Shown here piece by piece: positions 61,408 through 64,000 of a stretch of DNA of 64,000 bases (positions within the stretch are counted from its first letter, which is position 1; every line of letters begins with the position of its first letter). The stretch spans positions 10,612-74,611 of the forward strand of contig DASUWH010000030.1 of NCBI GenBank assembly GCA_036378535.1, in the 5' to 3' direction. A program made the position numbers and the translations under genes. The stretch comes from Gp1-AA122 sp036378535 (GTDB lineage Bacteria; Acidobacteriota; Terriglobia; Terriglobales; Acidobacteriaceae). The notes under the pieces are model-generated. The model did not search any database and was not told where the DNA came from. It saw nothing but the letters and a program-made list of their open reading frames with translations.

Positions 61408-63221
61408 TCTGTCAGGAACCATGCGGCCGACCATGGCGGTGTGGCCGGCCCAATTCGACCACTTCCACTTTCCACTGTGGAGTAGAGCAAGGTTCCACCT
61501 GGCGCCATGGATTGTTGAACAGCATTGTCGCCGAGATTGGCCAGCAGACTTAATTGGGCGCCATCGGCCAGAACCCATGACGCGACAAATGCTCGATCCG
61601 AGAGCATCTGGGCAGAACTCTGATTCGTGGTAAGGCCCTTAAGCCTTGGCGCGACCTGCTCCTTCCGAATGCGCAGCAAAGTGCTATAGAAGTCTGCCCA
61701 GTGCCGATTTTGCCCTTTGTCTAGCGAATTCCATTCGAGCTTGGATTGCAGGAAAGTCTCGCGTGTGTTGGGATCCGGAATTTGCGCGCGCAGTTCCGCA
61801 TCCCTGAAGCGCGCAAAACGCGAAAACTCGTTTCGCCGTCCGTCGGTCACCGCCGCCGCCAGCTCTTTACCGAAATCGCAAAAGAACAGGAATGGCGTCT
61901 CGGCGCCGAATTCCTCTCCCATGAAGAGCAATGGAGGTGAAGGTGCGAGCAGCAGTATCGTCATGGCCGCCTTCAAAGCACACGGATCCGCCAGTTTCAA
62001 GATTCGCTCGCCGAAGGCCCGGTTGCCTATCTGGTCATGATTCTGCAGAAAGGAAACAAAGCATCCAGGGGGCAGATCGCGACTGGGCTCTCCTCGCTGA
62101 ACGCCATCACGGAACGCAGATACCTGTCCCTGGTAATCGAAACCTTCGGTGAGGCAGCGCCTGACGCGTCGCACCGGCTCCTCAGCATAATCGGCATAGT
62201 ATCCGTCCTCTTCGCCGGTCAGAGTTACGTGCAGGGCATGATGAATGTCGTCATTCCACTGAGCATTGAAGAGCTTGCGCTCGGGGCGGAGGTAGTGGGC
62301 GGCGTTGTCATCGTTCTCCAAGACCAGGTGGACTGGGCGATCCCTGATCTGGCGACGCACGGTTTGAGCGATCTCAGTGAGGATGTGGGGATGGGAAGTA
62401 TCGGCAATGCGGTCCACCGCGTCGAAGCGCAGCCCATCGAAGTGGTATTCCGTCAGCCAGTAGAGCGCGTTTTGAATGAAGAAATCACGCACCACGTTGC
62501 TCCCCGGCCCATAGAAGTTGATTGCATCTCCCCAGGGAGTGTGATGACGATCGGTAAAAAACTCCGGCGAGTAAACGCGCAGATAATTTCCTTCCGGGCC
62601 AAAGTGGTTGTAAACCACATCCAGAAACACCATCAGGCCGCGCTGGTGGGCGGACTGAATCAGGCGCTTCAGGTCATCAGGGCGGCCGTACTGGCTATCC
62701 GGGGCATAAGGCAGAACGCCATCGTAACCCCAATTTCTGCCGCCGGGAAAATCAGACACCGGCATCAACTCAATGGCGGTCACGCCCAGCTCTGCAAGGT
62801 AATCGAGGCGCTTCTCGACTCCGGCGAATGTACCTTCGGGAGTGAATGCTCCTACATGCAGTTCGTAAATGACGGCTTCTTCCCAAGACCGGCCGCGCCA
62901 GCCCGCATCGGACCAGTTGAAAGCCTCTGGGTCGATGACTTCACTTGGCCCATGGACATCCGCGGGTTGAAAACGTGACGCGGGATCTGGAACCTTCAAT
63001 CCGCCGTCGATCTGATACCGGTAATGTGAGCCCGGCCCAGCCTCATCGGTGATGAGTTCAAACCAGCCTTCCCCGGCCACCTTCATGTCGAGAGTGACTT
63101 CTCGTCCGCCGCCGGAAACGTGCAGCACCACCTGCTTCGCCTTCGGTCCCCATAAACGAAACCTCACTCCCTCGCCGGCGTGATACTCGGCTCCAAAAGC
63201 CATGTTGTGGCGCCGTTTCAC
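61404..63221 (-). CDS. treZ: Malto-oligosyltrehalose trehalohydrolase
   Basis: A 605-residue GH13 enzyme that releases trehalose from the TreY product. An N-terminal CBM48-like domain (FRLWGPKAKQVVLHV) leads to YELHVGAFTPEGTF, LDVVYNHFGPEGNY, GLRFDAVDRIAD (nucleophile Asp), LVLENDDN (acid Glu) and FLQNHDQIGNRA. The start is GTG at 63221, overlapping the upstream stop as GTGA. ATG at 63203 is an alternative. It is followed by the overlapping treY. Confidence 0.95.
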   Translation of the reverse strand: MKRRHNMAFGAEYHAGEGVRFRLWGPKAKQVVLHVSGGGREVTLDMKVAGEGWFELITDEAGPGSHYRYQIDGGLKVPDPASRFQPADVHGPSEVIDPEAFNWSDAGWRGRSWEEAVIYELHVGAFTPEGTFAGVEKRLDYLAELGVTAIELMPVSDFPGGRNWGYDGVLPYAPDSQYGRPDDLKRLIQSAHQRGLMVFLDVVYNHFGPEGNYLRVYSPEFFTDRHHTPWGDAINFYGPGSNVVRDFFIQNALYWLTEYHFDGLRFDAVDRIADTSHPHILTEIAQTVRRQIRDRPVHLVLENDDNAAHYLRPERKLFNAQWNDDIHHALHVTLTGEEDGYYADYAEEPVRRVRRCLTEGFDYQGQVSAFRDGVQRGEPSRDLPPGCFVSFLQNHDQIGNRAFGERILKLADPCALKAAMTILLLAPSPPLLFMGEEFGAETPFLFFCDFGKELAAAVTDGRRNEFSRFARFRDAELRAQIPDPNTRETFLQSKLEWNSLDKGQNRHWADFYSTLLRIRKEQVAPRLKGLTTNQSSAQMLSDRAFVASWVLADGAQLSLLANLGDNAVQQSMAPGGTLLYSTVESGSGRIGPATPPWSAAWFLTE

Positions 63222-64000
63222 GAGCCATTTCTCCGTTCGTTGACCTTGTGCTCGATGAATAATGCTAAAGACCGCGCTTTCAGCTGGTAGAGAGTACCGC
63301 CCTCATGCATGCACCGTTGGGTGAGGTCATCCCACGTCGTATCCACAACAGTGCGCCAGGTTTCTTCAGCCTTGAGGGCGGGCAGAGCAAAAGCGACGTC
63401 TTCATGGTTGGCGTTAATCAGCAACAGAAAATTGTCGTCCGTGATTGGCTCCCCGCGAGGACCGGATTCCCCAAGACTCTCGCCAGTGAAAAATATCCCC
63501 AGGCAGCGCGCGGAAGACTGATTCCATTCATCGTCGGTCATTTCGCGGCCATCTGGCGTCAGCCATAAAATGTCCTTAACCCCGGCGCCTTGGATGCGCC
63601 TGCCCTGAAAGAAACTTCTGCGCCGGAATACCGGGTGTTCCTTGCGCAGCTTGATTATCCGCTGCACGAAGCCGAGCAGCTTGCGGTCGTGATCCTGAAT
63701 GTCCCAGTTCAGCCAGCTGATTTCGTTGTCCTGGCAATAGGCATTGTTATTGCCAACCTGGGTGTGACCTACTGCATCGCCTGCCAGCAACATCGGCACG
63801 CCTTGGGAGAGAAGTAATGTCGCAAGCACGTTTTTCTTTTGGCGCGCGCGCAAACTCTTGATTTCCGGAGTCTCGCTCGGGCCTTCTACCCCGCAGTTCC
63901 AGCTGCGATTGTTGTCAGTGCCGTCGCGATTGTCTTCGCCGTTGGCCTCGTTGTGCTTGGAGTTGTAGCTGACCAAGTCTTGCAGCGTAAAACCGTCGTG
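63218..64000 (-). CDS. glgX: Glycogen debranching enzyme GlgX/TreX, C-terminal part
   Basis: The last 260 codons of a GH13 isoamylase-type enzyme; the start lies beyond the window's right edge. The visible part begins HDGFTLQDLVSYNSKHNEAN, which is the conserved GlgX block, and continues with ATLLLSQGVPMLLAGDAVGH and NAYCQDNEISWLNWD. It cleaves alpha-1,6 branches to supply linear maltodextrin to TreY. The stop overlaps treZ by GTGA, so the three genes form a trehalose-from-glycogen operon. Confidence 0.93.
   Translation of the reverse strand, partial: HDGFTLQDLVSYNSKHNEANGEDNRDGTDNNRSWNCGVEGPSETPEIKSLRARQKKNVLATLLLSQGVPMLLAGDAVGHTQVGNNNAYCQDNEISWLNWDIQDHDRKLLGFVQRIIKLRKEHPVFRRRSFFQGRRIQGAGVKDILWLTPDGREMTDDEWNQSSARCLGIFFTGESLGESGPRGEPITDDNFLLLINANHEDVAFALPALKAEETWRTVVDTTWDDLTQRCMHEGGTLYQLKARSLALFIEHKVNERRNGS

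Noticed and set aside
61917..62978. Long plus-strand frame of about 313 residues
   Set aside because: Antisense of treZ; a by-product of high GC codon use, with no domain match.
1..64000. CRISPR arrays, prophage, insertion sequences, tRNA or rRNA genes
   Set aside because: No regular spaced direct repeats, integrase, transposase or phage genes, and no T-loop/acceptor combination that forms a tRNA was found by eye.

Overview
The window looks like chromosomal DNA from a high-GC, probably soil-type bacterium, and most likely an acidobacterium of the Terriglobia/Koribacter kind. This is inference: no rRNA or taxonomic marker is present. It rests on gene content (bacillithiol deacetylase BshB1, DUF5666, DUF892 and DUF1328 proteins, YtcJ-like amidohydrolase, TreX/TreZ/TreY, di-haem oxidoreductase), on many secreted proteins and lipoproteins, and on short dispersed hairpin repeats of the 'cccgagcgaagcgaggga' type that I associate with that phylum. 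I see no rRNA, tRNA, CRISPR array, prophage, insertion sequence or transposase. Genes are dense, on both strands, and mostly in short operons with ATGA or GTGA stop/start overlaps.

Layout. 1-3.6 kb (minus): start of a TAT-exported formate dehydrogenase alpha subunit, fdhE, and a Gfo/Idh/MocA oxidoreductase plus DegT aminotransferase pair (amino-sugar synthesis). 3.8-11 kb: secreted clan GH-A glycosidase, M48 protease, atypical NRAMP transporter, DUF2127 protein, DHH phosphoesterase, zinc-ribbon membrane protein, Fur regulator. 11-18.9 kb: penicillin-acylase family enzyme, lipoprotein, homocysteine methyltransferase/MTHFR fusion, xseB, a degenerate receiver protein and a polyprenyl synthase. 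19-20.6 kb: a clear fluoride riboswitch driving crcB-DUF190-bshB1. 20.8-26.4 kb: O-methyltransferase, UPF0173 hydrolase, rhodanese, hpt, GAF-GAF-SpoIIE phosphatase, lysA. 26.4-34.8 kb (minus): lipoprotein, di-haem cytochrome, hydrolase, amidohydrolase, nadK, tlyA, yebC, truncated AI-2E transporter. 34.8-39.3 kb: purQ, Gfo oxidoreductase, secreted protein, NarL-type regulator, DUF892 protein. 39.9-45.8 kb (plus): ECF sigma factor, nucleotidyltransferase-like beta-helix protein, STAS protein, Pro/Gln-rich exported protein, Tmk-like kinase and two glycosyltransferases. 45.9-51.9 kb: secreted proteins, TPR protein, ferritin-like protein, single-domain response regulator, DUF1328 miniprotein. 52.5-57.3 kb (minus): five overlapping genes (CgeB-like glycosyltransferase, sugar nucleotidyltransferase, PIG-L deacetylase, GT4 glycosyltransferase, GNAT/FemAB-like acyltransferase). 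57.4-64 kb (minus): orphan exported protein and a glgX/treX-treZ-treY trehalose operon cut by the window end.

The two strongest candidates for something new are the five-gene operon at 52.5-57.3 kb, whose enzyme logic (activate sugar, glycosylate, N-deacetylate, re-acylate) resembles mycothiol/bacillithiol or glycolipid synthesis but matches no pathway I can name, and the tight coupling of a bacillithiol gene (bshB1) to a fluoride-responsive crcB-DUF190 unit. The bshB1 reading frame also carries an in-frame hairpin-repeat insertion. Several other intergenic regions hold paired inverted repeats (REP/MITE-like).
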